In this document: positions 14,904 to 23,222 of the stretch, in pieces | How positions within the stretch are numbered: the first letter of the stretch is position 1 | Layout: each line of letters begins with the position of its first letter | NCBI GenBank assembly: GCA_029248825.1 | Contig: JAQWIP010000090.1 | Coordinates: 1-26,327 of the forward strand | Source: Alphaproteobacteria bacterium | GTDB lineage: Bacteria; Pseudomonadota; Alphaproteobacteria; RS24 | Direction: 5' to 3' | DNA length: 26,327 bases | Notes under the pieces: generated by a model | Database searches by the model: none | Told to the model about the DNA's origin: nothing | Seen by the model: only the letters and a program-made list of their open reading frames with translations | Translations under genes and position numbers: made by a program

Positions 14904-15764
14904 TTAACGCGTTGCGTCTGTAATGGCAGCGTTGGCATACATGCCTTCGCTGGATTCTAAATTTGCATATTCGGCTTTGGCTTCTTCTACCCAAGCGGCG
15001 AATTCTTCTTTTGAAACAACCTCAATGCGAATCGGCATGAAGGCATGGCGAATGCCACATAGCTCAGAGCATTGGCCGTAAAAAGTGCCGGTTTTCTCGG
15101 CCTTGAACCAAGTCTCGTTCAAGCGACCTGGCACGGCGTCCATTTTCAACCCAAAGGCGGGCATGGCAAAAGCGTGCAGCACATCGGCAGCCGTTACAAT
15201 CACACGAACGGTGGTGTCAACGGGCACCACCATGGCGGTGTCTGTGGCCAAGAGACGGGGCTGGTCGCCGCGCTCTTCGTCGTTCAGCATCAAGCTATCG
15301 AAAGCGAAATCGCCGTGGTCGGGATATTCATAGCCCCAATACCACTGATAGCCGACGGCTTTCACGGTCACTTCGGCTTGCGGAATTTCGCGCTGGAAAT
15401 ACAACAGGCGGAAAGACGGGATGGCAATCACCACCAGAATGAGAATCGGCAAAACCGTCCAAACCACTTCGACCAAAGTATTGTGCGAGGTCGTGCTGGG
15501 CTCTGGGTTGGCTTTGGCGTTAAACCGGATCATCACATAAACCATCAGACCCAAAACCAACAAGGTGATGGCGGTCATCAGATAGAGTAAGAAGTTGTTA
15601 AAATCGGTAATCATCGCCATGTTTTCGGTGGCGGCTTCTTGAAAGCCGAGTTGCCATGGCTTGGGCTGAGCGGCCAAAGCGCCGGTTAGGCTGGCGCCTA
15701 GCAGGGCCGTCGAAGCGGCCAAAAAGGACGCTGGACGCCGTGTCATAAACTTCAAAAGACCCAT
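14904..15764 (-). CDS. ctaC: Cytochrome c oxidase subunit II
   Basis: A 286-residue subunit that accepts electrons from cytochrome c at its CuA centre. It has a signal peptide (about 1-32), two membrane helices (about 57-80 and 98-122) and a periplasmic cupredoxin domain. The CuA ligands are His197 (DVLHAFAMPAFG), Cys232, Glu234, Cys236, His240 and Met243 in GQCSELCGIRHAFMP, and the electron-entry aromatic run is GYQWYWGYEYPD. The ATG at 15764 has TGGAG at a good distance. There is no fused cytochrome c domain at the C-terminus. It is the first gene of the oxidase operon and divergent from tldD. Confidence 0.98.
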   Translation of the reverse strand: MGLLKFMTRRPASFLAASTALLGASLTGALAAQPKPWQLGFQEAATENMAMITDFNNFLLYLMTAITLLVLGLMVYVMIRFNAKANPEPSTTSHNTLVEVVWTVLPILILVVIAIPSFRLLYFQREIPQAEVTVKAVGYQWYWGYEYPDHGDFAFDSLMLNDEERGDQPRLLATDTAMVVPVDTTVRVIVTAADVLHAFAMPAFGLKMDAVPGRLNETWFKAEKTGTFYGQCSELCGIRHAFMPIRIEVVSKEEFAAWVEEAKAEYANLESSEGMYANAAITDATR

Positions 15765-15974
15765 GTTTTGTCTCCAGTAAAAAAAGCGCGAGGGAATCCT
15801 CGTTTTATCTTGGCTCTTGTATACCTAATTCTCTCCAAGAAGAACACTCCCCCTTGCGATGATGCGACTTTATGACCGAAACCTATGGATTAAAGTTTTG
15901 CCCGCATGTCGGCACTTGCTTATGCGCGGCACTGGCCACATATTAATCACAGATATTTCACAGGAGCGCGCCGC
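15765..15974. promoter_or_regulatory. Divergent regulatory region between ctaC and tldD
   Basis: This 210-base gap must hold the promoters for the oxidase operon (minus) and for tldD (plus). No convincing -35/-10 pair stands out. Weak elements are TATACA on the minus strand near 15822 and TTGCCC/TTATGC on the plus strand (15898-15925, 16-base spacing). A small hairpin with a U-tract sits just ahead of ctaC (listed separately). No known operator motif is recognised. Confidence 0.4.
15779..15802 (-). terminator. Terminator-like hairpin with U-tract in the ctaC leader
   Basis: On the minus strand CGAGG (15802-15798) pairs with CCTCG (15793-15789) around a 4-base loop, and after three bases a run of seven T residues follows (15785-15779). 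The ctaC ribosome binding site begins a few bases later. The stem is only 5 bp, so it may be a weak or conditional terminator, or chance. Confidence 0.3.
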
Positions 15975-17420
15975 ATGAGCGATATGAGCCAAACCCCGCA
16001 ACAGCTGTTTTTCAACCAAGCTGGATTAGACCTCGACCAGACCCATCGCTTTACCGAGCAAGCCCTCGCGGCCGCCGAGGATGGCGAGCTGTTTCTCGAA
16101 TATACGCTGTCGGAAGCTTTTTCTTTCGACGACAATCGGCTAAAGGCCGCGAGTTTTGACACGAGCCACGGATTTGGCTTGCGCGCCGTCAAAGGCGAGG
16201 CGGTCGGCTTTGCCCATGCCACCGAGCTTTCCATGCCGGCGCTCACGCGCGCTTCTGGCAGTCTGTCGCCGGTGCTTTCGGGGCATTCTGGCACCGCATT
16301 GAATAACTGGGCGAGCGCCCCCTCAGCCAAAGGCGCGCCACTTTATATGGCGGACAACCCGCTCGATGGCGCCGAGTTCACCGATAAAGTGAAACTGCTC
16401 GAAGAGATTAACGCCTATGCGCGCGCCAAAGACAATCGAGTGCGCCAAGTCTCCGTCTCTTTGGCGGGCGAATGGCAAGCCGTTTGCATCGTGCGCCCCG
16501 ATACGGGCCCGCTTTATGATGTGCGCCCGCTTGTGCGCCTCGATGTTTCGGTGGTTGTCGGCGAAGGCGAGCGACAAGAAACCGGACATTCTGGCCGCGG
16601 TGGTCGTGCCAATTACGCGCAATGGCTGGCGCCGGAAAACTGGCAAGCGCAAGTGCAAAACGCCCTCAAACAGGCGGTAACGAATTTGGATTCTATTCCC
16701 GCTCCAGCCGGCGAAATGGACGTTGTTTTGGGCCCAGGCTGGCCTGGCATTTTGCTGCATGAGGCTGTGGGGCATGGGCTGGAAGGCGATTTCAACCGCA
16801 AGAAAACCTCGGCTTTTTCTGACCGCATTGGCGAGCGCGTGGCGTCTCCTGGCGTGACGGTTATCGATGATGGCACGCTGGCCGATCGGCGCGGCTCGCT
16901 GACGATGGATGACGAAGGCACACCGACTTCAGAGACCGTATTGATTGAGGACGGGATTTTAAAAGGCTATATGCAAGACCGCTTGAACGCGCGGCTGATG
17001 GGCATGGAGCCGACGGGCAATGGGCGGCGCGAAAGCTTTAGCTGCCAGCCGATGCCGCGCATGACCAATACCTATATGTTGGGCGGCACGCATGAGCCAG
17101 AAGAGATTCTCTCGAGCGTGAAAAACGGCATTTACGCGACCTCCTTCGGCGGCGGTCAGGTGGATATCACCAGCGGCAAATTCGTATTTTCCTGCACCGA
17201 GGCTTTTGAAATCAAAGACGGTAAATTGGGCGCTCCGCTGAAAGGCGCGACGCTTATCGGCACGGGGCCCGAATCGATGCAACGCATTTCGATGATTGGC
17301 AATGATATGCAATTGGACGAAGGCATTGGCACTTGCGGCAAAGCGGGACAGGGTGTTCCGGTTGGTGTGGGGCAGCCGAGTTTGCGTATCGATGGGTTGA
17401 CCGTTGGAGGAACGGCTTAG
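15975..17420 (+). CDS. tldD: Metalloprotease TldD
   Basis: TldD is the catalytic half of the TldD/TldE heterodimeric zinc protease, known for maturing microcin B17, degrading CcdA and cutting unfolded peptides. The 481 residues include the metal site HEAVGH (262-267) in GWPGILLHEAVGHGLEGD, followed by SAFSDRIGERVASPGVTVIDDGT. The C-terminal ITSGKFVFSCTEAFEI and ATLIGTGPE are also conserved. I chose the ATG at 15975 because AGGAG lies eight bases upstream; an in-frame ATG at 15906 would add 23 non-conserved residues. It is divergent from the oxidase operon. The partner tldE/pmbA is at 21806-23143. Natural substrates in this organism are unknown. Confidence 0.96.
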   Translation: MSDMSQTPQQLFFNQAGLDLDQTHRFTEQALAAAEDGELFLEYTLSEAFSFDDNRLKAASFDTSHGFGLRAVKGEAVGFAHATELSMPALTRASGSLSPVLSGHSGTALNNWASAPSAKGAPLYMADNPLDGAEFTDKVKLLEEINAYARAKDNRVRQVSVSLAGEWQAVCIVRPDTGPLYDVRPLVRLDVSVVVGEGERQETGHSGRGGRANYAQWLAPENWQAQVQNALKQAVTNLDSIPAPAGEMDVVLGPGWPGILLHEAVGHGLEGDFNRKKTSAFSDRIGERVASPGVTVIDDGTLADRRGSLTMDDEGTPTSETVLIEDGILKGYMQDRLNARLMGMEPTGNGRRESFSCQPMPRMTNTYMLGGTHEPEEILSSVKNGIYATSFGGGQVDITSGKFVFSCTEAFEIKDGKLGAPLKGATLIGTGPESMQRISMIGNDMQLDEGIGTCGKAGQGVPVGVGQPSLRIDGLTVGGTA

Positions 17421-17447
17421 GGACTTTGCCGCTCGGCCTAATGCGTC

Positions 17448-18812
17448 TTAAAAAGCTAATTCTTTATACGCCTCACGCACGTCACCATTCCATTCTTCGT
17501 GGAATTTTTTGACCAAAGCCTCTGCGGGGCTTTTCCCGTCAGCGACCACTTTTTGTAAATACGCGAGAAACTGCGTTTCATCGCCGCCAGCGCCATCCGA
17601 GCGGGCGCGATTTTTCAACCCCTGTTCGGCCAACTGCAAAACCTCGCGCGCGACATCCAGCAAAGTGCCAGAGCGGAACGGCGTTTGCAGGCCGAGTAGG
17701 GGCGATTGCACCCGCAATTGATCGCGTTCGGCTTGCGTCCAATCGGCAATCAAATCGGCCACTTGGGTTTGCGTGCTCGCATCATAAAGCAGCCCCACCC
17801 ACAGCGCGGGCAGCGCACAAAGCGACGACCACGGGCCGCTATCGGCGCCGCGCATTTCGATGAAAAGCTTCACCCGCGCCTCTGGAAACAAGGTCGTGAG
17901 ATGGTCTTCCCAATCCGATGCCGTGGGCTTTTCGCCAGGCAGCGCAGGCAGGTTTCCAGCCATGAAATCGCGAAAGCTCATGCCCAGCGCATCGATGAAT
18001 TTGCCATCGCGCATGACGAAATACATCGGCACATCCAGCGCGTAATCGACATATTGTTCAAACCCAAACCCTTCTTCAAAGGCTTGCGGCAACATGCCCG
18101 TGCGCGCGCCATCGGTGTCGAGCCAGATGAGCGAGCGCTCGGAAACATGACCTGTCGGCTGGCCGTTTTTAAACGGCGAATTGGCAAATAGCGCTGTCGC
18201 CAACGGCTGCAAAGCCAGCGCAATGCGCAGTTTTTCAACCATATCGGCTTCGGAGCCAAAATCGAGATTCACCTGCACGGTGGACGTGAGATACATCATC
18301 TCCAGCCCGCGCCCGCCCTGTTTAGGCATATATTGGTTCATCAATTGATAGCGCCCCTTGGGCATTTGCGGCGCTTCATCTAGCCCCCACAGCGGCGAAT
18401 AGCCGATGCCCATATAAGACTGACCCAGCTTTTCGGCCACCGCTTGCACTTCTTTTAAATGTCGCGAAACCTCGGCGCAGGTCTGGTGAATATTTTCCAG
18501 CGGCGCGCCCGAAAGCTCCAATTGTCCGGCTGGCTCCAACGTCACCGAGCCACCGCCCGCTTCCTCCGAGCGCACGAGCCCCACCAATGTGTCGCCTTCA
18601 AATTTTCCCTGCCAGCCAAATTGCATCAGGCCAGACAACATGGCGTGAATGCCATCGGCGCCATCGTATGGCAGCGGCGAGAGGTCGGCGTTGCGATAGC
18701 CGAATTTTTCGTGTTCCGTGCCAATGCGCCAAGCCTCGCGCGGCTTGCAGCCGGCGGCCATCCAGTCTTTTAAATCATTCGGGCTATGCAATATGGCGGG
18801 CGTGTCGGACAT
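17448..18812 (-). CDS. gshA: Glutamate-cysteine ligase, alphaproteobacterial/plant type
   Basis: The 454-residue enzyme joins glutamate and cysteine with ATP, the first and rate-limiting step of glutathione synthesis. It belongs to the class shared by alphaproteobacteria and plants, not the E. coli type. Visible landmarks are IGTEHEKFGY (30-39), the ATP/glutamate region GGSVTLEPAGQLELSG (87-102), MYLTSTVQVNLDF, LFANSPFKNGQPTG and RVKLFIEMRGADSG. GAGGAG lies seven bases ahead of the ATG. It is downstream of rsmE on the same strand with a 90-base gap that contains a hairpin, so it may have its own promoter. It converges on tldD, with 27 bases between the stops. Confidence 0.96.
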   Translation of the reverse strand: MSDTPAILHSPNDLKDWMAAGCKPREAWRIGTEHEKFGYRNADLSPLPYDGADGIHAMLSGLMQFGWQGKFEGDTLVGLVRSEEAGGGSVTLEPAGQLELSGAPLENIHQTCAEVSRHLKEVQAVAEKLGQSYMGIGYSPLWGLDEAPQMPKGRYQLMNQYMPKQGGRGLEMMYLTSTVQVNLDFGSEADMVEKLRIALALQPLATALFANSPFKNGQPTGHVSERSLIWLDTDGARTGMLPQAFEEGFGFEQYVDYALDVPMYFVMRDGKFIDALGMSFRDFMAGNLPALPGEKPTASDWEDHLTTLFPEARVKLFIEMRGADSGPWSSLCALPALWVGLLYDASTQTQVADLIADWTQAERDQLRVQSPLLGLQTPFRSGTLLDVAREVLQLAEQGLKNRARSDGAGGDETQFLAYLQKVVADGKSPAEALVKKFHEEWNGDVREAYKELAF

Positions 18813-18883
18813 TCATGTTCTCCTCACACGCCAAACGCAGCGTGACTGCGACTAACCTAATCTCGTTTGTCTCAAACAACAAG

Positions 18884-18903
18884 ATGACGAGGGCGTCATT
18901 TTT
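18884..18903. terminator. Hairpin at the end of rsmE, possible (bidirectional) terminator
   Basis: ATGACG (18884-18889) and CGTCAT (18894-18899) form a 6-bp stem with a 4-base loop. On the plus strand it is followed by TTTTT (18899-18903). On the minus strand it starts four bases after the rsmE stop codon and is followed by CTTGTTGTTT, a T-rich tail. Termination of rsmE before gshA is the natural reading, but the stem is short. Confidence 0.4.
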
Positions 18904-19667
18904 CATTTTGCTGTGCCGCCCGACCAATCGCCAAGCCGCGATTGCACGAGCGCCAAAGCTGCGACAACAGCCGTGTCGGTGCGCAAAATACGCGGCCCCA
19001 GCGACAAAGCTAATGTGTCGTCGCGCGCCAAGAGGTCGGCTCGTTCCGCCTCGTCAAAGCCGCCTTCGGGGCCGATGAGCAAAGCCAATTTTTTGCCTTT
19101 CAAGGCGTCCAACTCGCGCGCGCCAGTGCCGCACGCGGCCGCCTCATCGCAAAATACAATCTGGCGCCCCTCGCCAAGGCTTGCCCAATCCGCCAATAAA
19201 CGGTCGAGGCGCATAGGCTCGCCCACTTCGGGCAGGCTCATAATATTGCATTGCTCGGCCGCCTCGATGGTATTGGCCAGCAGTTTATCTTTATTCAGTC
19301 GGCTGCCTTGCGTGCGTTTGGTGAGGACGGGCAGGAGTTTGCCTGCGCCCATTTCAGTGGCTTTTTGGGCGAGATAATCGAGGCGTTCTTTTTTGACGGG
19401 CGCCACCAAGAGCCAAATATCGCTGGGCGCATCTTGCGCGCGCATTTGGTTTACGGCGCGCGCCAGCACTAATTTTTTCGACACGGTTTCCAGCTCGGCG
19501 CGCCATTCGCCATCGCGCCCATTGAACAGCAATAGCTCGCCGCCTGCCTCTAGGCGCAAAACATTGCGCAAATAATGCGCCTGTTTGGTGTCCATCTCGA
19601 TGATGGCATCGGTCTGCAAATCCGGCGTGACATGAAGGCGCTGGACGGATGAAGTGGCTCGTGTCAT
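18903..19667 (-). CDS. rsmE: 16S rRNA (uracil-1498-N3)-methyltransferase
   Basis: A 254-residue SPOUT-class enzyme that methylates U1498 of 16S rRNA with S-adenosylmethionine. The N-terminal PUA-like part has HYLRNVLRLEAGGELLLFNG (31-50). The SPOUT knot is marked by KKERLDYLAQKATEMGAGKL, RTQGSRLNKDKL, AAEQCNI, IGPEGGFDEAE (198-208) and LGPRILRTDTAVV (223-235). Length is normal. The gene is divergent from ubiA (70-base gap) and followed by gshA; I recall the ubiA/rsmE/gshA neighbourhood as common in alphaproteobacteria. Confidence 0.96.
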   Translation of the reverse strand: MTRATSSVQRLHVTPDLQTDAIIEMDTKQAHYLRNVLRLEAGGELLLFNGRDGEWRAELETVSKKLVLARAVNQMRAQDAPSDIWLLVAPVKKERLDYLAQKATEMGAGKLLPVLTKRTQGSRLNKDKLLANTIEAAEQCNIMSLPEVGEPMRLDRLLADWASLGEGRQIVFCDEAAACGTGARELDALKGKKLALLIGPEGGFDEAERADLLARDDTLALSLGPRILRTDTAVVAALALVQSRLGDWSGGTAK

Positions 19668-19737
19668 TTTTAGGCTCGTTTCCAGTCAATCAAACTTTTG
19701 CTTTCTTGCTTGTGCCACGAAAGGGTCGACCAGTTCA

Positions 19738-20661
19738 ATGCCACAGCCTAACGAAAACCTGCCCCCCGACAGTTTGGGCGAAACGCTTTTGATGCGCGCC
19801 CTGCCCCAAGCGGCGCTGCCTTATGCAAAACTGGCGCGCCTCGACCGCCCCATTGGCACTTGGCTTTTGTTCTGGCCGTGTTTTTGGGGACTGGCTTTGG
19901 CCGCTTCGGAGGGCAATGCTTATCCGCCGATTGTCTCGCTGGCGCTCTTCGGCTTTGGTGCCTTGGTGATGCGCGGCGCGGGCTGCACTTTCAACGATAT
20001 CGTCGACCGCAATATTGATGCCAAAGTCGCGCGCACGGCAGCGCGGCCGCTGCCTTCGGGGCAGCTGAGTTTGCGCCAAGCGTGGCAGTTTTTGCTGGCG
20101 CAATTGGCGGTCGGCTTTTTGGTGTTAATCCAATTCAATTGGCTGACCATCGGATTGGGCGTCACCTCTTTGGTTTTGGTCGCCAGCTATCCATTTATGA
20201 AACGCTTCACCTATTGGCCGCAGTTCTTTTTGGGGCTGACCTTTAACTGGGGCGCCCTCATGGGCTATACGGCGATCAACGCTTCGCTTAGCCCTGCCGC
20301 TCTTTTGCTGTATGCGGCGGGCGTGTTTTGGACTTTGGGCTATGACACAATTTATGCCCATCAAGACCGCGAAGACGATGCGCTTATCGGCGTGAAAAGC
20401 TCGGCGCTCAAGCTCGGGCGCCATACCAAACTGGCGCTCGTTGGGTTTTATGGTGCCACGCTGGCCTGTCTTGCCGGCGTCGGGATGCTGGGCGGTATGA
20501 GCGTTCTTTTTTGGCCTGCGCTCGGCGTGGTGGCCTATCATTTGGCTTGGCAAATCTATCGGCTGAACATCGATGACCCGGAAAATTGTCTGTATTTATT
20601 TCGGCTCAATCGAGACACTGGTCTGATTATTGGCGCCAGTATTCTGCTCGGTGTCTTTTAG
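19738..20661 (+). CDS. ubiA: 4-hydroxybenzoate polyprenyltransferase
   Basis: UbiA attaches the polyprenyl tail to 4-hydroxybenzoate in ubiquinone synthesis, in the inner membrane. The 307 residues contain the prenyl-diphosphate motif NDIVDRNID (86-94) followed by ARPLPSGQLS, and the second motif YDTIYAHQDREDD (201-214) followed by IGVKSSALKLG. The N-terminal LARLDRPIGTWLLFWPCFWG is typical of the bacterial and mitochondrial enzyme. I use the ATG at 19738; the frame is open back to a GTG at 19654, but that would overlap the divergent rsmE start. The ribosome binding site is poor (AAAGGG about 12 bases away), so the start is not certain. Confidence 0.94.
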   Translation: MPQPNENLPPDSLGETLLMRALPQAALPYAKLARLDRPIGTWLLFWPCFWGLALAASEGNAYPPIVSLALFGFGALVMRGAGCTFNDIVDRNIDAKVARTAARPLPSGQLSLRQAWQFLLAQLAVGFLVLIQFNWLTIGLGVTSLVLVASYPFMKRFTYWPQFFLGLTFNWGALMGYTAINASLSPAALLLYAAGVFWTLGYDTIYAHQDREDDALIGVKSSALKLGRHTKLALVGFYGATLACLAGVGMLGGMSVLFWPALGVVAYHLAWQIYRLNIDDPENCLYLFRLNRDTGLIIGASILLGVF

Positions 20662-20697
20662 ATTTAAAACCCAACTCGGATGACCTATATATAGAGT

Positions 20698-21759
20698 ATG
20701 AGTGAAAGCCAGATGCTATCTCCCGACGCCGCGCCGAAGCTGCGTTATACCGCCCGCGAATTGGTCAGCGATAAAGCGCGACTGGAGAAATTGCAACGCC
20801 GCTCCAATCTCATCGGGCTGGCTTTGATTGCCCATAGTTGGGGTTTGATTTTTGCCGCCATGGCGCTGTTTTATGTGTTTCCCAATCCGATTAGTTTTGT
20901 TCTCGCCATCGCGATAATTGGCGCGCGCCAATTGGGGCTGGCGATTTTAATGCATGATGCCGCCCATAATGCGTTGTTTCGCACCCTGAGCTGGAACAAT
21001 ACACTTTCCGATGCCCTATGTGGCCACCCGATGATGGCGCGCACCGACGCCTATCGGCGCTATCATTTGGTGCATCACACAAACACCCAACAAGACAATG
21101 ACCCCGATTTAATTTTGTCCAAACCTTTCCCGATTACCCGCAAGAGCTTGCGCCGCAAACTCATTCGCGACCTCACGGGACAGACCGGATATCAGCAAAG
21201 AAAAGCCCAAATCCTCAACGCCTTTGGGCCCAAGGGCATCGGGGTTTTGGCGAGCTTGAAACAGTTCAACACCAAGCTGGGCGGGGCGCTTTTGGCCAAT
21301 CTGATTATTCTGGCCATTTGCAGCGCGGCCTTTCATTGGAGCTATTATTTGATGTTCTGGGTGCTGCCCTTTTTGACCTATCACATGGCCATCACGCGGC
21401 TGCGCAATATTGCCGAACACGCCATTGTGCCAGACGATAATGATGCGTTTCGCAGCTCGCGCACCACACATGCCAATTGGCTGGCGCGTATTTTCATCGC
21501 GCCCTATTGGGTCAATTATCATGTCGAGCATCATTTGCTCATGCATGTGCCGTGCTATCGCCTGCCGCTGCTTCAAAAAACATTGACCGAAGCCGGCCTG
21601 TCAGACCGACGCGAAACCGTGCCCAGCTATTGGGATGTTTTGCGCCGCGCCAGCTCCCGCTCCGACAGCGAAGATGAGCCAGGCGATTTGGTTCACAATG
21701 GCCGCAATCGGCTCAAAGGAAATTTCTCCGACGGGTTTTCCCAAACCCCCACCTCGTAA
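20698..21759 (+). CDS. Membrane fatty acid desaturase family protein
   Basis: A 353-residue di-iron membrane enzyme with the three histidine boxes of the desaturase/hydroxylase family: HDAAH (86-90), HLVHH (123-127) and HVEHH (275-279). A further conserved His is in RNIAEHA (236-242). Hydrophobic stretches at about 37-61, 66-85, 197-214 and 217-231 give the usual membrane layout. The substrate (phospholipid acyl chain, other lipid or carotenoid) cannot be told from sequence. The C-terminal 35 residues are polar and unlike the rest. It follows ubiA by 36 bases, and TATATATA lies just before the ATG instead of a clear ribosome binding site; a start at the next ATG (20713) is possible. Confidence 0.88.
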   Translation: MSESQMLSPDAAPKLRYTARELVSDKARLEKLQRRSNLIGLALIAHSWGLIFAAMALFYVFPNPISFVLAIAIIGARQLGLAILMHDAAHNALFRTLSWNNTLSDALCGHPMMARTDAYRRYHLVHHTNTQQDNDPDLILSKPFPITRKSLRRKLIRDLTGQTGYQQRKAQILNAFGPKGIGVLASLKQFNTKLGGALLANLIILAICSAAFHWSYYLMFWVLPFLTYHMAITRLRNIAEHAIVPDDNDAFRSSRTTHANWLARIFIAPYWVNYHVEHHLLMHVPCYRLPLLQKTLTEAGLSDRRETVPSYWDVLRRASSRSDSEDEPGDLVHNGRNRLKGNFSDGFSQTPTS

Positions 21760-21805
21760 CCTGTCGTCCTATCGACCTTCTCTCTTGTTTGAAACGGAAT
21801 ATTAA

Positions 21806-23143
21806 ATGTCAGATGCCAATCTCGACCTGGCCCAAAAAATTATCGACCTCACGCTGAAACTCGGCGCCACCCAAGCCGACGCGCTGGTCAGCGATAGCGC
21901 TTCGCTGAGCCTCTCGTGCCGCATGGGCGAGCTGGAAGATTGCGAGCGCGCCGAAAGCCGCGACATTGGCTTGCGCGCGATGATTGGCCAGCAACAGGCT
22001 TTCGTCTCTGGCTCGGCGGTAGACGAAAATGCGCTCGCCCAATTGGCGCAACGCGCCGTCGATATGGCGCAAGCCACGCCCGAAGATCGCTATTGCGGCT
22101 TTGCCCCACAAGACCGATTGGCCGACAGCTTTCCCGACCTCGATATCAGCGATGCCTATGAGCCAAGCGCCGACGAGCTGCAAGCCATGGCCGTGGCCTG
22201 CGAAGACAGCGCGCGCGCCGTAACCGGCATCACCAATTCCGAAGGCGCAGGCGCAGGCTGGGGTCGCTCGACCACCGCACTGGCGACCAGCGATGGCTTT
22301 GCGGGCAGCTATACAAGCACTAGTTTTTCGGTCAGCTGCGCCGTCATTGGCGGCGAAGGCGAGGCCATGGAGCGCGATTACGCCAGCCATACCGCCCGCC
22401 ATTTAGAAGACCTCGACGCCCCTGCCGACATCGGCACGCGCGCGGGCGAGCGCACGATGGGCCGCTTGAACCCGCGCAAAATGGAAAGCTGCAAAACCAA
22501 TGTCGTCTATCACCCGCGCGTCTCTTCGTCTTTGCTGGGGCATTTGGCGGGCGCCCTTACCGGCACTTCCATCGCGCGCGGCACCTCGTTTTTGCGCGAC
22601 GAAATGGGACAAAAAGTCATGTCCGAGAGCATCACCATTTGCGACGACCCTTTGCGCCCTCGCGGGCTTCGCTCGGCCGCCTTTGATGGCGAAGGTGTGG
22701 TGACGCAAAAGTTTGACCCCGTCGTCGATGGCGTCTTGCAGAGCTGGTTTTTGGACAGCGCCTCGGCGCGCCAATTGGAACTGGAAACCAATGGTCGCGC
22801 CGGACGCGGCATTGGCGGCCCGCCAAGCCCTTCGGCGACCAATCTTTATATGCAAGCCGGAACGCGTAGCGTCGAGACCCTGCTGAAGGATATCGGCACG
22901 GGGTTTTATGTCACCGAGCTTATCGGCATGGGGGTCAATGGCGTGACCGGCGATTATAGCCGTGGCGCGTCGGGGTTTTGGATTGAGAACGGCGAGGTAA
23001 GCCATGCGGTCAGCGAGATGACCATTGCGGGCAATTTGAAAGATATGTTTTTAAACATGACGCCGGCCGATGATTTGCAATTCCGCCACGGCGTCAATGC
23101 GCCGACGATTTTGGTGGAAGGCATGTCGCTGGCCGGACTTTAA
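21806..23143 (+). CDS. pmbA: TldE/PmbA, non-catalytic partner of TldD
   Basis: PmbA (TldE) forms a heterodimer with TldD and is needed for its protease activity; it lacks the HExxxH zinc site, and none is visible in these 445 residues. Family segments include DALVSDSASLSLSCRMGELE near the N-terminus, RTMGRLNPRKMESCKTNVVY, SFLRDEMGQKVMSESITICDDP, GLRSAAFDGEG, and the C-terminal ELIGMGVNGVTGDYSRGASG followed by FWIENGE. A GGAA ribosome binding site precedes the ATG. It is on the plus strand 46 bases after the desaturase, about 4.4 kb from tldD, and not in one operon with it. Confidence 0.96.
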   Translation: MSDANLDLAQKIIDLTLKLGATQADALVSDSASLSLSCRMGELEDCERAESRDIGLRAMIGQQQAFVSGSAVDENALAQLAQRAVDMAQATPEDRYCGFAPQDRLADSFPDLDISDAYEPSADELQAMAVACEDSARAVTGITNSEGAGAGWGRSTTALATSDGFAGSYTSTSFSVSCAVIGGEGEAMERDYASHTARHLEDLDAPADIGTRAGERTMGRLNPRKMESCKTNVVYHPRVSSSLLGHLAGALTGTSIARGTSFLRDEMGQKVMSESITICDDPLRPRGLRSAAFDGEGVVTQKFDPVVDGVLQSWFLDSASARQLELETNGRAGRGIGGPPSPSATNLYMQAGTRSVETLLKDIGTGFYVTELIGMGVNGVTGDYSRGASGFWIENGEVSHAVSEMTIAGNLKDMFLNMTPADDLQFRHGVNAPTILVEGMSLAGL

Positions 23144-23222
23144 CCCGCCCAAACTCAATAGCTAAACAAACTGGGCAATATGGTATAGATAAGTCAGATG
23201 AACCCCAAGCGAGAGACGATAA

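Noticed and set aside
19654..19737. An N-terminal extension of ubiA from a GTG at 19654.
   Set aside because: It would overlap the start of divergent rsmE, and the added residues do not resemble UbiA.
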